Position numbers and translations under genes: made by a program | Source: Paraburkholderia phenoliruptrix | GTDB taxonomy: Bacteria > Pseudomonadota > Gammaproteobacteria > Burkholderiales > Burkholderiaceae | Direction of reading: 5' to 3' | Assembly: GCF_902859825.1 (NCBI RefSeq) | Contig: NZ_CADIKB010000034.1 | Location: forward strand, 1 to 64,000 | DNA: 64,000 bases | Notes under the pieces: model-generated | The model's input: only the letters and a program-made list of their open reading frames with translations | Told to the model about the DNA's origin: nothing | Databases searched by the model: none | Shown here: positions 62,963 through 64,000 of the stretch, in pieces | Layout: every line of letters starts with the position of its first letter | Position numbering within the stretch: the first letter of the stretch is position 1

Positions 62963-64000
62963 CTAGCTGACGTAGCTGCTGAAAATCTCGCGCAATGCGT
63001 CGAGCAGCATGTCGCATTCGGCGTCGGTGCCGACGGAGATGCGCAAATGCTGGTCGATTCTCGGTGCCTCGAAGTGGCGCACGAAAATCTCCTTCTCGCG
63101 AAGCCGCGCGACCAGTGTCGCCGCATCGTAGGCTGCATGGCGAGCAAACAGCAGGTTGGCCGCCGAAGGCACCACGTCGAAGCCGAGCGCGCTTAGCCCC
63201 GCCGCCAACCGCTCGCGGCTCGCTATCACTTTTGCGCAGGTGTCGCGAAACCACGCGTCGTCCTCATAAGCCGCGCGGGCGGCGACTTGCGCGAGGCGGT
63301 CGAGCGGATACGAATTGAAGCTGTCTTTCACGCGATTGAGCGCGTCGATCAATCCGGCATTGCCAAACGCGAAGCCGACACGCATGCCCGCGAGCGAGCG
63401 CGACTTGGACACCGTCTGCACGACGAGCAGGTTCGGATAGCGGTCGATCAGGCCGATTGCCGATTCCGCACCGAAATCCACGTACGCTTCGTCGATCACC
63501 ACCACCGAATCGGCGTTCCTGGCGACCAGCCGTTCAATGTCCGCGAGCGGCAACGGGCGACCGGTCGGCGCGTTCGGATTGGGAAACAGGATGCCGCCGT
63601 TGGGCACAGCGTAGTCGTCCACATTGATTGCGAAGGTGTCGTCGAGCGGAATTGTCCTATAGTCGACGTCGAAAAGCCGCGCGTAAGTCGGGTAGAAGCT
63701 GTACGTGATGTCAGGGAACAGCAAGGGCTTGTCGTGCTTCAACAGAGCCTGGAAGGTGAGTGCAAGCACCTCGTCGGAGCCGTTGCCGGCGAATATCTGA
63801 TCGGCGCGGATGTTGTGATACGCGGCGACCGTCTGGCGAAGCTGGAGCGCGGTCGGGTCGGGGTAGCGCCGCAACGACTCGCCGGCGTCGCCCAGTTCCT
63901 GACGGATCGCTGCCAGCACGCGCGGCGAAGGCGGGTACGGGTTCTCGTTGGTATTCAGCTTCACCGGATGGGCGAGCGCCGGCTGTTCGCCTGGCACGTA
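62963..64000 (-). CDS. hisC: Histidinol-phosphate aminotransferase, N-terminus beyond the window
   Basis: About 345 residues are visible. NTNENPYPPSP, AGNGSDEVLAL, NPNAPTGRPLP, VVIDEAYVDF and the PLP-lysine in QTVSKSRSLAGMRVGFA are the family marks. It converts imidazole acetol phosphate to histidinol phosphate. The first 10-15 residues lie beyond position 64000, so the start is not visible; the apparent start near 63997 is internal. Confidence 0.93.
   Translation of the reverse strand, partial: YVPGEQPALAHPVKLNTNENPYPPSPRVLAAIRQELGDAGESLRRYPDPTALQLRQTVAAYHNIRADQIFAGNGSDEVLALTFQALLKHDKPLLFPDITYSFYPTYARLFDVDYRTIPLDDTFAINVDDYAVPNGGILFPNPNAPTGRPLPLADIERLVARNADSVVVIDEAYVDFGAESAIGLIDRYPNLLVVQTVSKSRSLAGMRVGFAFGNAGLIDALNRVKDSFNSYPLDRLAQVAARAAYEDDAWFRDTCAKVIASRERLAAGLSALGFDVVPSAANLLFARHAAYDAATLVARLREKEIFVRHFEAPRIDQHLRISVGTDAECDMLLDALREIFSSYVS

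Overview
The window is a stretch of a high-GC betaproteobacterial chromosome, most likely Burkholderiaceae of the Paraburkholderia/Caballeronia/Burkholderia group. The gene order ubiK, glnK-amtB, gshA-gshB, mannose-type EIIA/HPr/EI, ctpA, gpmA, secB-gpsA, the cox operon with its assembly genes, the nag PTS operon, rpoH and ftsY-rsmD-coaD is that of a core chromosome in this family. No rRNA, tRNA or CRISPR array was seen.

Positions 1-15633 are the right-hand part of a genomic island of visibly lower GC. It holds a frameshifted IS1182-type transposase, a BlaI/M56 (BlaR1-like) regulatory pair with its operator, a stand-alone cysteinyl-tRNA synthetase behind a promoter, leader and terminator hairpin, small hypothetical and broken genes, and a three-gene operon at 7411-13765. 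That operon encodes a flavin/NAD-dinucleotide-binding effector, a small middle component and an SMC/Rad50-like ATPase. I read it as an ABC-three-component (Lamassu/DdmABC-type) anti-phage system with an FMO-like effector. A convergent hypothetical gene with an R-x4-H motif and a fusion scar of two broken defence-type genes (DUF4365 and a ParE/RelE toxin) follow it. The island ends inside comM (yifB), of which only the first 65 codons or so remain. comM is also the site used by AbaR islands in Acinetobacter.

Positions 15640-64000 are core chromosome. Nitrogen control: glnK-amtB lies behind a sigma-54 promoter and an NtrC palindrome. Then come glutathione synthesis (gshAB), a PTS phosphorelay module (EIIA-Man, HPr, EI), moeB, ctpA, gpmA, a rhodanese with grxC, secB, gpsA, a macrodomain protein, trmL, comF and a BioC-like methyltransferase. 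Positions 33500-44500 hold the aa3 cytochrome c oxidase cluster: coxB (fused to cytochrome c and OmpA domains), ctaD, ctaG, coxC, surf1, ctaA, ctaB and sco, with small helper membrane proteins. Next are a YciI protein, metQ and a MarR-GNAT fusion.

Positions 47183-54695 form an N-acetylglucosamine operon: a GntR regulator with its own operator, nagA, a SIS-type deaminase, a fused EIIA-HPr-EI protein and an EIIC-EIIB permease. The last part holds rpoH with a perfect CIRCE element upstream, pagL, an NTF2-fold protein, ybiB, a FAH-family hydrolase with a maleylacetoacetate/maleylpyruvate isomerase, ftsY, rsmD, coaD, a ferredoxin and the beginning-truncated hisC at the right edge.
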